Of a DNA stretch of 64,000 nt, positions 44,627 to 53,434 are shown piece after piece. This DNA is from Bradyrhizobium jicamae. GTDB lineage: Bacteria > Pseudomonadota > Alphaproteobacteria > Rhizobiales > Xanthobacteraceae. The stretch lies in contig NZ_JAFCKQ010000010.1 in the NCBI RefSeq assembly GCF_018130215.1, positions 1-64,000 of the forward strand, written 5' to 3'. The notes under the pieces were generated by a model. The model saw only the letters and a program-made list of their open reading frames with translations, ran no database searches and was not told the DNA's origin. A program made the position numbers and the translations under genes. Within the stretch, counting starts at the first letter, position 1, and the number at the start of each line of letters is the position of its first letter.

Positions 44627-45613
44627 TCACGTGCCTCGCGGGGCTAGCAGTCTGAGCAAGTCAATCTCGGTCTCCGATGAGCGCCGGCCGATCATCGCAC
44701 GCTCCATGGAATGATCCGGGCCGGTGCGGAAGCGCTGCATCATGCCGCAGCACATCACGCCCCATCGTAAGGTGCCCATCACCTCCCAGAACATCACGCG
44801 GTCCGGATCGGCCTTGCGCCCGGCTTCGTCGTAGCCCGCAAACAGGTCTTCGCGCGTGCCGAAGCCGCCGACCGGCTTGTCTATCTCGCCGAAGCGCCAG
44901 GAGTTGACGCAGATCCACCCGAGGTCCTCCATCGGATCGCCGAAATGCGCGAGCTCCCAGTCGAGCACCGCGCGCACGCCGTCGGGACCGATGATCAAAT
45001 TGCCGTGCCGGAAATCGCCATGTACCAGCGTCACCTCGGACGACGGACCGGGATCGTGGTCGCGCAACCAGCGCAGCGCCAGCTCGAACACCGGCCGCGG
45101 CCAGTTGAAGCTGCGGTATTCGCGCTCGAGATCCTCGATCTCCCTTGTCGCGGTCATGCTGCGCAGCTGCGGCAGCTTTGCCCGCGGCAGGCCGTGGATG
45201 CCCGCGATCACCCGCCCGAGCTGGCGGGCCAGGATCGGGCGCGCGATCGCAAATTCCTCGTCGCGCAAAATCTTGCGCGCAATGGTCTCGCCCGCGATGC
45301 GCGCCATGATGAAGCCCCGGCCGAGGCCGTCCTCCGGTTTCAGGACATGCATCACCTTCGGCGACGGCAGCCCGGCATCATGCGCAAGCTGCATCAGCAC
45401 CGCTTCCGCGTCGAGGCCGGCGGCACGGCCGGGCGCCGCGCCATAGCCGGGCGGCGCACGGCGCAGGATCGCGCCGATATTGCCGCCCGGATGCGCGATG
45501 TCGAACGTCCAGGTCTCCTGGCTGGCGCCACCGGAGAGCCTAGCCGCGCCGGTGACGCCGGTCGCGCCGGGAAGGAAGGAGGCGACGCAGCGCCCGAGGT
45601 CGACCTCGATCAT
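44627..45613 (-). CDS. Phosphotransferase of the APH/ACAD10-11 type, LvaA-like
   Basis: A 328-residue kinase-fold protein. The catalytic loop is LVHGDFRHGNLIIG and the metal-binding Asp is in VLDWELAHFGDPMEDLGW; the N-terminal ATP region has RLSGGASQETWTFDI. Related domains are fused to acyl-CoA dehydrogenases in ACAD10/11 and act alone as LvaA, which phosphorylates 4-hydroxyacyl-CoA. Start ATG 45613 overlaps the crotonase stop as ATGA. Being followed by DUF6285, and with an ACAD11-like gene in the divergent unit, makes a 4-hydroxyacyl-CoA kinase the best reading; antibiotic resistance is unlikely. Confidence 0.85.
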   Translation of the reverse strand: MIEVDLGRCVASFLPGATGVTGAARLSGGASQETWTFDIAHPGGNIGAILRRAPPGYGAAPGRAAGLDAEAVLMQLAHDAGLPSPKVMHVLKPEDGLGRGFIMARIAGETIARKILRDEEFAIARPILARQLGRVIAGIHGLPRAKLPQLRSMTATREIEDLEREYRSFNWPRPVFELALRWLRDHDPGPSSEVTLVHGDFRHGNLIIGPDGVRAVLDWELAHFGDPMEDLGWICVNSWRFGEIDKPVGGFGTREDLFAGYDEAGRKADPDRVMFWEVMGTLRWGVMCCGMMQRFRTGPDHSMERAMIGRRSSETEIDLLRLLAPRGT

Positions 45614-46404
45614 TTGCCCTTGAACTTCGCCGGACGCTTCTCGAGGAATGCGGTGACACCTTCCTTGAAGTCTTCGGCACTGCCGGCGATCCGCTGCGAT
45701 TCGAATTCCAGGTTGAGCTGGTCCTCGAACGAATTCTCCGGGCTGTCCCAATAGAGCTTTCGGATCAGCGACAGGGCCACCGTCGGACCGTTGGCGAGTT
45801 CATGCGCCAGCTTCATCGCCTCCTCCATCAGCACGCCGTCGTCGTAGACGCGGTTGACGAGGCCCCATTCCAGCGCCTTCTCGGCCGGCAGCCGCTCGCC
45901 GAGCAGCGACAGCTCGACCGAGCGCGCTCTTCCGATCAGCCGCGGCAGCAGCCAGGTCGAGCCGCAATCCGGCACCAGGCCGATGCGGCGGAACGCCTGC
46001 AGGAAATAGGACGAGCGCGCGCACAGGATCAGGTCGCCCATCAGCGCGAAGCTCATGCCTGCGCCGGCGGCAGGGCCGTTCACCGCGGTGACAATTGGAC
46101 AATGCAGCTTACGCAAACGGCGCAGGAACGGGTGGAACGCGGTCTCGAGCGCCGCACCCGCATTGCTCCTGCCCGGCTTCGCTTGCGTATTGCGGCCCTG
46201 CAGATTGGCACCGGTGCAGAAGGCCCGGCCCGCGCCGGTGATGACCAGGCAGCGCACCTCGTCGCGCTTGTCGTCGATCGCATCGAGCGCCTCTGCGAGG
46301 CCGCCGAGCATGTCGATCGAGACCGCGTTCATGACCTCCTGATGGTCGAGCCTGAGGATCGCGACCGATCCGTCGAAGTCGAGCGTGACGTGTTTGAACT
46401 GCAT
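45610..46404 (-). CDS. Crotonase family isomerase, PaaG-like active site
   Basis: A 264-residue crotonase lacking both hydratase glutamates: GAGMSFAL has Ser at the first site and LQAFRRIGL has Ala at the second. Asp146 in LVPDCGSTWLLPRLIG is present, the residue used by PaaG (epoxyphenylacetyl-CoA/dienoyl-CoA isomerase). The segment FCTGANLQGR supplies the oxyanion hole. So it is likely an isomerase. It is first of a three-gene operon with the phosphotransferase and DUF6285, and is divergent from an SDR. Confidence 0.87.
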   Translation of the reverse strand: MQFKHVTLDFDGSVAILRLDHQEVMNAVSIDMLGGLAEALDAIDDKRDEVRCLVITGAGRAFCTGANLQGRNTQAKPGRSNAGAALETAFHPFLRRLRKLHCPIVTAVNGPAAGAGMSFALMGDLILCARSSYFLQAFRRIGLVPDCGSTWLLPRLIGRARSVELSLLGERLPAEKALEWGLVNRVYDDGVLMEEAMKLAHELANGPTVALSLIRKLYWDSPENSFEDQLNLEFESQRIAGSAEDFKEGVTAFLEKRPAKFKGK

Positions 46405-46560
46405 TTGTTTCCTCTATCCGTTGTGCCGCGCGGCTGACGCGGCAGGCCGAAAACGACGCCTCGACCCATATTTGATTTTTGCGCCGGGCTTGTCCATGGT
46501 TGGTCGCAAGCCAATCCCTGAACGCGTGATTAGCGCGCACCCAACCAAATGGAAACCCCA

Positions 46561-47343
46561 ATGAGTGGCATCTTCGACCTCACCGGCCGCGTCGCCGTCA
46601 TCACCGGCGGCAATGGCGGCATCGGCCTCGGCATCGCGCAAGCGCTGAATTCCGCCGGATGCAATGTCTCGATCTGGGGCCGCAACGCGGAGAAGAATGC
46701 GAGCGCGGCCGCGTCGATGGCGAGCGGTCCCGGCAAGGTCGCGACGCAGATCTGCGACGTCAGCGATCCCGCCTCGGTCAAGACCGCGATGCGGGCGACG
46801 CTCGATACGTTCGGCCGCGTCGACGGATGCTTCGCCAATGCCGGCATCGGCGGCGGCGGGCGGCGCGCCTTCATCGACCGCACCGAGGAGGAATGGCGCA
46901 GGATGTTCGCGACCAATCTCGACGGCGTCTTTCACGTCTTCCAGGCCGCCGCGCGCCACATGACCGAGCGCGCCGAGACCGGCGACAAGTTCGGCCGGCT
47001 GGTTGCGACCTCGAGCCTCGCCTCGCTGTTCGGCACCGCGCGCAATGAGCACTACGCCGGCACCAAGGCGGCGCTGAATGCGCTGTGCCGCGCGCTGGGT
47101 GTCGAGCTCGCCCGCTACGGCGTCACCGCGAACGCGATCCTGCCCGGCTGGATCAAGAGCGACATGACCGCCGGCATCATGGCCAACGACAAGTTCGTCG
47201 CCAACGTGATGCCGCGCATCCCGGCGCGACGCTTCGGCGAGCCGAGCGATTTCGGGGGCATCGCGGTTTACATCATGAGCAAGGCGTCGTCGTATCATAC
47301 GGCTGATTGCTTCGTGATCGACGGCGGGTATACGGCGTTCTAG
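46561..47343 (+). CDS. SDR oxidoreductase
   Basis: A 260-residue classical short-chain dehydrogenase. Cofactor loop TGGNGGIG (15-22), FANAGIGGGG (91-100), catalytic Ser151 or Ser152, Tyr165 and Lys169 (YAGTK), and a C-terminal CFVIDGGYTAF. An ATG four codons upstream (46549) is also possible; 46561 has GGAAA six bases before it. It begins a plus-strand group with a VOC protein and an ACAD11-like dehydrogenase. In the levulinate pathway an SDR (LvaD) is one of the later enzymes, but substrate cannot be read here. Confidence 0.85.
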   Translation: MSGIFDLTGRVAVITGGNGGIGLGIAQALNSAGCNVSIWGRNAEKNASAAASMASGPGKVATQICDVSDPASVKTAMRATLDTFGRVDGCFANAGIGGGGRRAFIDRTEEEWRRMFATNLDGVFHVFQAAARHMTERAETGDKFGRLVATSSLASLFGTARNEHYAGTKAALNALCRALGVELARYGVTANAILPGWIKSDMTAGIMANDKFVANVMPRIPARRFGEPSDFGGIAVYIMSKASSYHTADCFVIDGGYTAF

Positions 47344-47467
47344 GGCACGCTGTGGCCGGCTCACCACCGCCGCCTCGCACGACTGCGAATGCGTGGCCGC
47401 TTCCGTCGCAGCGAGACTGCTGCTAGCGTTTGCGCACAAGCAACAAGGCAAACCGGAGGACTTTGGG

Positions 47468-47845
47468 ATGTTTTCGCACGTGATGATCGGCACCAACGAT
47501 CTGGACAAGGCCAAGGCGTTCTATGACGCGCTGCTGGCGACCGTCGATGTCCGGCCGGCCAGGGTCGACGGTCACCGCATTTTCTACGTCACCAAGACGG
47601 GTGTTTTCTCGGTCTCGAAGCCGATCAACGGCGAACCGGCGACGCATGCCAATGGCGGCACGATCGGCTTTGCCTGCAATTCGCCTGAGCAGGTCGACGC
47701 CTGGCACGCGGCCGGCGTCGCCGCCGGCGGCAAGCCATGCGAGAATCCGCCCGGCGTCCGCGAGGGCGCTGCCGGCAAGGCCTATCTCGCCTATCTTCGC
47801 GATCCCGACGGTAACAAGATCTGCGCAATGCATCGCATGCGCTGA
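47468..47845 (+). CDS. VOC family protein (glyoxalase/dioxygenase fold)
   Basis: A 125-residue single-module-pair VOC protein, with FSHVMIGTNDLDKAKAFYD at the start and AYLRDPDGNKICAMHRM at the end. Possible metal residues are His4 and the C-terminal region, but the usual closing Glu is replaced around KICAMH. Many small VOC proteins of this kind have unknown reactions. It lies between an SDR and an acyl-CoA dehydrogenase in the same direction. Confidence 0.8.
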   Translation: MFSHVMIGTNDLDKAKAFYDALLATVDVRPARVDGHRIFYVTKTGVFSVSKPINGEPATHANGGTIGFACNSPEQVDAWHAAGVAAGGKPCENPPGVREGAAGKAYLAYLRDPDGNKICAMHRMR

Positions 47846-48018
47846 GCCCGTCCGCGCCATTTCGCATCGCGAGCGGCGGCGCTTCAAACAATGTTTGAAG
47901 CGCCCTCGTCAAATTCCGCGATGCGGCAGAGACGATCTGAAAATCGGTGCTCGCGCTTCGCGCCGCCCGCGTCTATTGTCCGCGGCGAAACGCGCCTTCG
48001 CCGATGGGAGAAACGACA

Positions 48019-49293
48019 ATGAAGCATGCCTATGTGCCGCGCACCACGAACTATACGCTCAACCCGGGCGATGAGCTCAATGACCTGCGCATGTCGGACA
48101 AGGTCCGGCCACTCTACGACCATGTGAAGCAGTTCATCCGCGACACGGTCGACCCGATGTCGGTCGAGTTCTATCGCGCCGGTGAGAAGAAGACCGACCG
48201 CTGGAGCTTCACGCCAGAGCAGCTCGCGATATTGCAGAAGGCCAAGGACAAGGCCAAGGAAGTGGGCCTCTGGAACTTCTTCCTGCCCGACGCAGAGACC
48301 GGCGAAGGCCTCAACAACCTCGACTACGCCTATATCGCCGCCGAGCTCGGCAAGAGCCCGCTGGCCTCGGAGACGATGAACTGCTCGGCGCCCGACACCG
48401 GCAACATGGAGGTGCTGGAGCGTGTCGGCACCAAGGAGCAGAAGGAGAAGTGGCTCAAACCGCTTTTGAACGGCGAGATCCGCTCGGCCTATGCGATGAC
48501 CGAGCCGAACGTCGCCTCCTCCGATGCCAAGAACATCTCGACCACGGCCAAGCTGGTCGGCGACGAGTGGGTGATCAACGGCGAGAAGTATTACATCTCC
48601 GGTGCAGGCGATCCGCGCTGCAAGATCATGATCGTGATGGTGAAGACCAACCCCGACGCTGCGCCGAGCAAGCAGCAGTCGCAGATCCTGGTGCCGATCG
48701 ACACCCCCGGCGTCGAAATCCTCGGCCCGATGCACGTGTTCGGCCACGACCACGCGCCGCGCGGCCACATGCATCTGCGCTTCAACAACTGCCGCGTGCC
48801 GAAGGAGAACATGCTGCTGGGCGAAGGCCGCGGCTTCGAGATCTCGCAGGTCCGCCTCGGCCCCGGCCGCATTCATCACTGCATGCGCACCATCGGCAAG
48901 GCCGAGAAGGCGCTCGACATGATGGTGCAGCGCGGCCTCACCCGCGAGGCTTTTGGCAAGAAGATCGCCCATCTCGGCGGCAACACCCAGATCATCGCGC
49001 AGGCGCGCTGCGAGATCGAGGCGATGCGGCTGATGGTGTTGAAGGCGGCCAAGGCGATGGACGTGCTCGGCAACAAGGAAGCCCGCGTCTGGGTGTCGAT
49101 GGTCAAGGCCATGGTCCCCGAGCGGGCCTGCAAGGTGATCGACCAGGCGATCCAGATGCACGGCGCCACCGGCATCTCGCAATGGTCCCCGCTTGGCGAA
49201 ATGTACCAGGACGTCCGCCATCTCCGCTTCGCCGACGGTCCCGACGAGGTGCACTGGATGGTGGTCGGCCGGCATGAACTGAGCATGCCGTAA
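48019..49293 (+). CDS. Acyl-CoA dehydrogenase, ACAD11/LvaC-like
   Basis: A 424-residue FAD enzyme. Features typical of the ACAD10/11 group are NCSAPDTGNMEVLERVGT, YAMTEPNVASSDAKNIST, a long NGEKYYISGAGDPRCKI and the end MQMHGATGISQWSPLGEMY. In LvaC and ACAD10/11 the enzyme handles a 4-phosphoacyl-CoA made by the APH-type kinase, leading to loss of phosphate. A separate APH kinase and DUF6285 are encoded divergently 2.4 kb away. The ribosome site GGGAGA supports ATG 48019. It is followed by a palindromic repeat and a flavin reductase gene. Confidence 0.88.
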   Translation: MKHAYVPRTTNYTLNPGDELNDLRMSDKVRPLYDHVKQFIRDTVDPMSVEFYRAGEKKTDRWSFTPEQLAILQKAKDKAKEVGLWNFFLPDAETGEGLNNLDYAYIAAELGKSPLASETMNCSAPDTGNMEVLERVGTKEQKEKWLKPLLNGEIRSAYAMTEPNVASSDAKNISTTAKLVGDEWVINGEKYYISGAGDPRCKIMIVMVKTNPDAAPSKQQSQILVPIDTPGVEILGPMHVFGHDHAPRGHMHLRFNNCRVPKENMLLGEGRGFEISQVRLGPGRIHHCMRTIGKAEKALDMMVQRGLTREAFGKKIAHLGGNTQIIAQARCEIEAMRLMVLKAAKAMDVLGNKEARVWVSMVKAMVPERACKVIDQAIQMHGATGISQWSPLGEMYQDVRHLRFADGPDEVHWMVVGRHELSMP

Positions 49294-49300
49294 GCCTTTC

Positions 49301-49446
49301 TTGCCCTTCTCCCCGCATGCGGGGAGAAGGTCGGGATGAGGGGGAGTCTCCGCAAGTCCGCCTCTTGCCGCACTCGCGGAGACTCCCCTCACCCGGATCG
49401 CACCTTACGATGCGGTCCGGCCTCTCTCCCGCAGGCGGGGCGAGGC
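49301..49446. repeat. CCCCTCACCCGGATCGCA palindromic repeat, copy 2
   Basis: The left hairpin CTTCTCCCCGCATGCGGGGA with GAAGG, a central TCTCCGCAAG facing CACTCGCGGAGA, then CCCCTCACCCGGATCGCACC and the right hairpin CCCGCAGGCGGGG. It shares its core with 31976-32114 and 56215-56275. It separates the dehydrogenase from the flavin reductase gene. Confidence 0.7.
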
Positions 49447-49468
49447 GAGCAAGGAAGAGGACTGCGTC

Positions 49469-50083
49469 ATGGAATACGCCGCAAGCGACCTCACCCAGCG
49501 CGAGCGCTACAAGGTGCTCACATCGTTCGTACTGCCGCGGCCGATCGCCTGGGTGACGAGCGTGAGCGCGGACGGCGTGGTCAATGCCGCGCCGTTCTCG
49601 TTCTTCAACGTGTTCTGCGAGGATCCGCCGCTCTGCATGGTCGCGGTCAACCGGCGGCCCGACGGGCGGGAGAAGGATACGCTTGCCAACATCCAGCGTG
49701 CGGGCGAGTTCGTGGTCCATCTCACCGACGAGCCGCTTGCGCGCGCGATGCACGAGACCAGCGGCGACTTTCCGCCCGAGATCGGCGAGCCCGCCCATCT
49801 CGGGCTGACGCTCGCGCCATCAAGCAAGGTCGCGGTGCCCCGGCTTGCCGACGCGCCCTTCGCGATGGAATGCAGAACCTGGAAGCTGATCGACGTCAAC
49901 GGCGACCGCCAGCTCATCATGGGCGAAGGCATCCATTTCCATATCCGCGACGAATTGTGGGACCGTGAAGCGATGCGCGTGCACATGGACCGCTATCACC
50001 CGATCGGCCGCATGTTCGCCGACCGCTATTGCCGCACCGACGACCGCGTGGTGTTTCCGCCGGCCGAGGGCGCGAAGAAATAA
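49469..50083 (+). CDS. Flavin reductase family protein (FMN-binding split barrel)
   Basis: A 204-residue protein with the flavin reductase-like start YKVLTSFVLPRPIAWVTSVS and segments NAAPFSFFNVFCEDPPLCMV and NIQRAGEFVVHLTDEPLARA. Such proteins bind FMN, and some supply reduced flavin to a monooxygenase. The Baeyer-Villiger-type enzyme nearby carries its own FAD/NADPH sites, so it should not need a reductase. It is followed after 14 nt by a small acetyltransferase gene. Confidence 0.85.
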   Translation: MEYAASDLTQRERYKVLTSFVLPRPIAWVTSVSADGVVNAAPFSFFNVFCEDPPLCMVAVNRRPDGREKDTLANIQRAGEFVVHLTDEPLARAMHETSGDFPPEIGEPAHLGLTLAPSSKVAVPRLADAPFAMECRTWKLIDVNGDRQLIMGEGIHFHIRDELWDREAMRVHMDRYHPIGRMFADRYCRTDDRVVFPPAEGAKK

Positions 50084-50097
50084 CCGGGGACGACAGC

Positions 50098-50373
50098 ATG
50101 AGCGACGGATTCCGCGACAACGAGGCTCAAAGCCGGTTCGAGCTTGAGGTCGACGGCGCGATTGCCTTCGTCGTCTATCGCAAGACGCAGGACACGATCA
50201 CGCTAGTGCACACCGAGGTGCCGCCGGAGCTCGGCGGCCGCGGCATCGGCTCGAAGCTCGCGCGTGCCACGCTCGATGCCGTCCGCGCGCAGCGCCGCAA
50301 GCTGATCGTCAAATGCGAATTCATCCAGGGCTTCATGAAGAAGAACCCTGAGGACAATGACCTGCTCGCGTAA
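50098..50373 (+). CDS. Small GNAT N-acetyltransferase (YjdJ type)
   Basis: A 91-residue minimal GNAT-fold protein. The acetyl-CoA loop is seen in VPPELGGRGIGSKLARATLD, followed by RKLIVKCEFIQGFMKKNP, the pattern of stand-alone YjdJ-type acetyltransferases. The start ATG 50098 gives normal length for the group; the frame upstream overlaps the flavin reductase. Target unknown. Confidence 0.85.
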   Translation: MSDGFRDNEAQSRFELEVDGAIAFVVYRKTQDTITLVHTEVPPELGGRGIGSKLARATLDAVRAQRRKLIVKCEFIQGFMKKNPEDNDLLA

Positions 50374-50423
50374 CGGCGACACGGTGCCGACGATCTTTCG
50401 CAACACGCTGAAGGTCTTATGCG

Positions 50424-51302
50424 CTATACCGGGGCGGGCTCGCCGATCTTGTCCTGCGTCCTGGTCTCGAAATCGCCGGCGTCATGGCGCTCGTGGAGCT
50501 GGCTCGACGGCTCACCCCAGGTACGGTTGACCATGCGGCCACGCTTCACGGCCGGCCGTGCCGCGATCGCGTTGGTCCAGCGCTGCACGTTCTTGTAGTC
50601 CTGCACCGAGAGGAATTCGCCGGCGCCATAGAGCAGGCCTTTTGCCAGCCCGCCGTACCAGGGCCACACCGCCATGTCGGCAATCGTGTAGACCGGGCCT
50701 GCGAGATACTCGTTGTCTGCGAGGCGGCGGTCGAGCACGTCGAGTTGTCGCTTCACCTCCATCGCGAAGCGGTCGATGGCGTATTCGATCTTGGTCGGCG
50801 CATAGGCGTAGAAATGCCCGAAACCGCCGCCGAGATAGGGCGCGGCGCCCATCTGCCAGAACAGCCAGGAGAAGGTCTCCGCGCGCGTCCTGACGTCGGT
50901 CGGCAGGAAGGCTCCGAATTTCTCGGCAAGATAGACCAGGATCGAGCCGGATTCGAACACCCTGACCGGCTCCGGCGCGCTGCGGTCCATCAGCGCCGGG
51001 ATCTTCGAGTTCGGATTGACGTCGACGAAGCCGCTGCCGAACTGGTTGCCGTCGATCTTGATCAGCCAGGCATCGTACTCCGCGCCCTCGTGGCCGGCCG
51101 CCAGCAGTTCCTCCAGCAACACCGTGACCTTCACGCCGTTCGGCGTCGCCAGGGAATAAAGTTGCAGCGGATGACGTCCGACCGGCAATTCCTTCTCATG
51201 GGTGGGCCCGGCGATCGGCCGGTTGATGCTGGCGAAGCGCCCGCCGCTCTCCTTGTTCCAGGTCCAGACTTTCGGCGGCTCGTAGGCGGGAATTTCGGTC
51301 AC
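50424..51302 (-). CDS. yghU: Glutathione-dependent disulfide-bond oxidoreductase (YghU/GST family)
   Basis: A 292-residue glutathione S-transferase-like protein. The long N-terminal extension (YEPPKVWTWNKESGGRFASI, about residues 7-26) and PVGRHPLQLYSLATPNGVKV mark the YghU type; NPNSKIPALMDR is the glutathione-binding loop. E. coli YghU, of similar length, reduces disulfides with two bound glutathiones. It starts at GTG 51302 with AGGAG eight bases upstream. It stands between convergent and repeat-flanked neighbours and is probably a single-gene unit. Confidence 0.9.
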   Translation of the reverse strand: MTEIPAYEPPKVWTWNKESGGRFASINRPIAGPTHEKELPVGRHPLQLYSLATPNGVKVTVLLEELLAAGHEGAEYDAWLIKIDGNQFGSGFVDVNPNSKIPALMDRSAPEPVRVFESGSILVYLAEKFGAFLPTDVRTRAETFSWLFWQMGAAPYLGGGFGHFYAYAPTKIEYAIDRFAMEVKRQLDVLDRRLADNEYLAGPVYTIADMAVWPWYGGLAKGLLYGAGEFLSVQDYKNVQRWTNAIAARPAVKRGRMVNRTWGEPSSQLHERHDAGDFETRTQDKIGEPAPV

Positions 51303-51350
51303 TGAGATGCTCCTGGTTGCGATCCGCAGCAGGCAAAGGCGCAATTGCGC

Positions 51351-51391
51351 CGTGCCCACCACCGGCATACCCGAACTAGATGGTGGGCACG
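51351..51391. repeat. Inverted repeat CGTGCCCACCA/TGGTGGGCACG
   Basis: Perfect 11-base arms with a 19-base spacer. Directly after it, GCTTCGCTTTGCCCACC adds a further partial copy of the arm. It lies between the yghU start and the BVMO stop codon and could end BVMO transcription. Distinct from the other repeat families here. Confidence 0.7.
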
Positions 51392-51423
51392 CTTCGCTTT
51401 GCCCACCCTCCAGAGCTCACTTT

Positions 51424-51501
51424 GTCATTCCCGGGCGCCCGAAGGGCGAACCCGAAATCTCGAGATTCCGGGTTCGATTCTCCGCATCGCCCCGGAATGA
51501 C
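51424..51501. repeat. Palindromic repeat, CGGAATCTCGAGATTCCG family, copy 3
   Basis: GTCATTCCCGGGCG at the left faces CGCCCCGGAATGAC at the right, with CGAAATCTCGAGATTCCGGG in the centre. It lies 12 bases downstream of the monooxygenase stop codon. Confidence 0.75.
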
Positions 51502-51512
51502 GGCTGGGTTGT

Positions 51513-53171
51513 TCAGGACGCCGCCACCTTGCGTGGGGCCTCCGCGGCCGTCATCGCAAAGCCCTCATAACCCCGGGCGGCGACGTCGTTGCAGATCTGC
51601 CGGTACGGGCCGACGCCGCCGATATAGGGCATGAAGATGCGGGGCTTGCCGGGAATGTTCGCGCCCATGTACCAGGAATCGGCCTGCGGATAGAGCGTCG
51701 CAGAGGCGACCTCGTTGACATGGGCGACCCATTTGCTCTCGGCGTCCTCCTCCGCCTCGATGGTCGCAACAGCATTGTCGCGCATGTAGACGAGGCAATC
51801 GCTGATCCAGTCGACATGCTGCTCGATCGACACGATCATGTTCGACAGCACCGAGGGGCTGCCAGGGCCGGTGATCACGAACAGGTTGGGAAAGCCCGCG
51901 CTCATCAGGCCGAGATACGTGCGCGGCCCCTCCGCCCATTTCTGGTTCAGCGTCTGGCCGTCGCGGCCGCGAATGTCGATCTTCGCGACCGAGCCGGTCA
52001 TCGCATCGAATCCGGTTGCCAGCACCAGCGCGTCGAGCTCGTGTTCATTGCCGCCCGAGCGCACCGCGGTTGCGGTGACCTCCTCGATCGGATCGGCCTT
52101 GATGTCGACCAGCGTGACGTTCGGCCGGTTGAAGGTCGCGAAATAGTCCGTGTCGATGCAGATCCGCTTGGTGCCGATCGGATAGCTTCCCGGCGTCAGC
52201 AGCTTCGCCGTCGCGGGATCCCTGACGATCTCGACGATCTTGTCGCGCACGAAATCGGCGGCGGTGTCGTTGGCCGCCTGGTCCAGCGCCAGATTGTTGT
52301 AGACCGACATGAAGGTGAGGCCGCCGTGCTGCCAGCGCGCCTCGTATTTGGCGCGGCGCTCGTTGTCGCCGTCATCGAGCGCGCCGCGATCGGGCAATTC
52401 GGTGTAGATGCCGTTCTTGGCCTCTTCGCGGGCGAACCGCCTGATCTCGGGATAGTTGGCACGAAACCAGCTGCGCTCCTCGTCCGTCAGTTTGGCATTG
52501 CGCGCGGGGATCGAGAACTGCGCCGTGCGCTGGAACACAGTGACATGCTTCGCCTGTTCGACAATGACCGGGACCGACTGGATGCCCGACGAGCCGGTGC
52601 CGATCACGCCGACGCGAAGCCCGGTGAAATCGACCGGATGATGCGGCCAGTGGCCGGTGTGATAGACCGGCCCCTTGAAACGATCGAGGCCCCTGATGTC
52701 GGGCTTGCGCGCATTCGACAGGCAACCGGTGGCGAGCACGACGAAGCGCGCGGTCACGGCCTTCCCATCAGACGTCGCGACCTGCCAGAGATTGCGGCGC
52801 TCGTCGAATGCGGCGCGTTCGACCCTGGTGTCGAACTGGATGTCACGTCTGAGGCCGAAGCGATCGGCGACATGGTTGGCATATTGCAGGATCTCAGGTT
52901 GCGGCGCGTAGCGCTCGCTCCAGTTCCACTCGTGCTGCAACTCCTCCGAGAACGAGTAGGAGTACTGCATGCTCTCGACGTCGCAGCGCGCGCCGGGATA
53001 ACGATTCCAGTACCAGGTGCCGCCGACGCCGCTGCCCTGCTCATAGACGCGCGCCGAAAGACCGAGGCCGCGCAGACGGTGCAGCATGTACATGCCGGCG
53101 AAGCCGGCGCCGACCACGACGACATCAAAGTGCGCGGCGTCGGCGCTTTCGGCTGACGATTGGGCGGACAT
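51513..53171 (-). CDS. FAD/NADPH Baeyer-Villiger-type monooxygenase
   Basis: A 552-residue class B flavoprotein monooxygenase that would insert oxygen next to a ketone. The FAD loop GAGFAG is at 21-26 and the NADPH loop GTGSSG at 191-196. Between them FKGPVYHTGHWP (165-176) matches the Baeyer-Villiger fingerprint FxGxxxHxxxWP. The group includes cyclohexanone and steroid monooxygenases. It is divergent from a nitronate monooxygenase 263 nt away. With the surrounding CoA enzymes it may open a cyclic ketone or shorten a branched chain; substrate not predictable by eye. Confidence 0.9.
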   Translation of the reverse strand: MSAQSSAESADAAHFDVVVVGAGFAGMYMLHRLRGLGLSARVYEQGSGVGGTWYWNRYPGARCDVESMQYSYSFSEELQHEWNWSERYAPQPEILQYANHVADRFGLRRDIQFDTRVERAAFDERRNLWQVATSDGKAVTARFVVLATGCLSNARKPDIRGLDRFKGPVYHTGHWPHHPVDFTGLRVGVIGTGSSGIQSVPVIVEQAKHVTVFQRTAQFSIPARNAKLTDEERSWFRANYPEIRRFAREEAKNGIYTELPDRGALDDGDNERRAKYEARWQHGGLTFMSVYNNLALDQAANDTAADFVRDKIVEIVRDPATAKLLTPGSYPIGTKRICIDTDYFATFNRPNVTLVDIKADPIEEVTATAVRSGGNEHELDALVLATGFDAMTGSVAKIDIRGRDGQTLNQKWAEGPRTYLGLMSAGFPNLFVITGPGSPSVLSNMIVSIEQHVDWISDCLVYMRDNAVATIEAEEDAESKWVAHVNEVASATLYPQADSWYMGANIPGKPRIFMPYIGGVGPYRQICNDVAARGYEGFAMTAAEAPRKVAAS

Positions 53172-53434
53172 TCAGCAAAACTCCCTGATGGATTCTTCTC
53201 TGTTGAAAGCAGCATTCTCTCTGAGGCGCGAAAGCGCAAGGGACAATGCATCTCGCATCACGATGCTTATTTTGTGGTGCGGAATGCGTGGCGCATCGCT
53301 TGGCGCCTGCAGCGTCTGCACGCAAGATGACGGCCGCTGAAGCCGCTTGGCTTCGCCCGATATCAGGGCTAGCGTCGATGCCATCAGAGCAAGACAAGCA
53401 GCCGCGAAGGCTGCCGCCGGGAGAGAACGGGTCC

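Noticed and set aside
44627..45613. Aminoglycoside resistance gene
   Set aside because: The kinase fold is shared, but the neighbours (crotonase, DUF6285, ACAD11-like dehydrogenase) and DWELAHFGDPMEDLGW pattern point to acyl-CoA metabolism.
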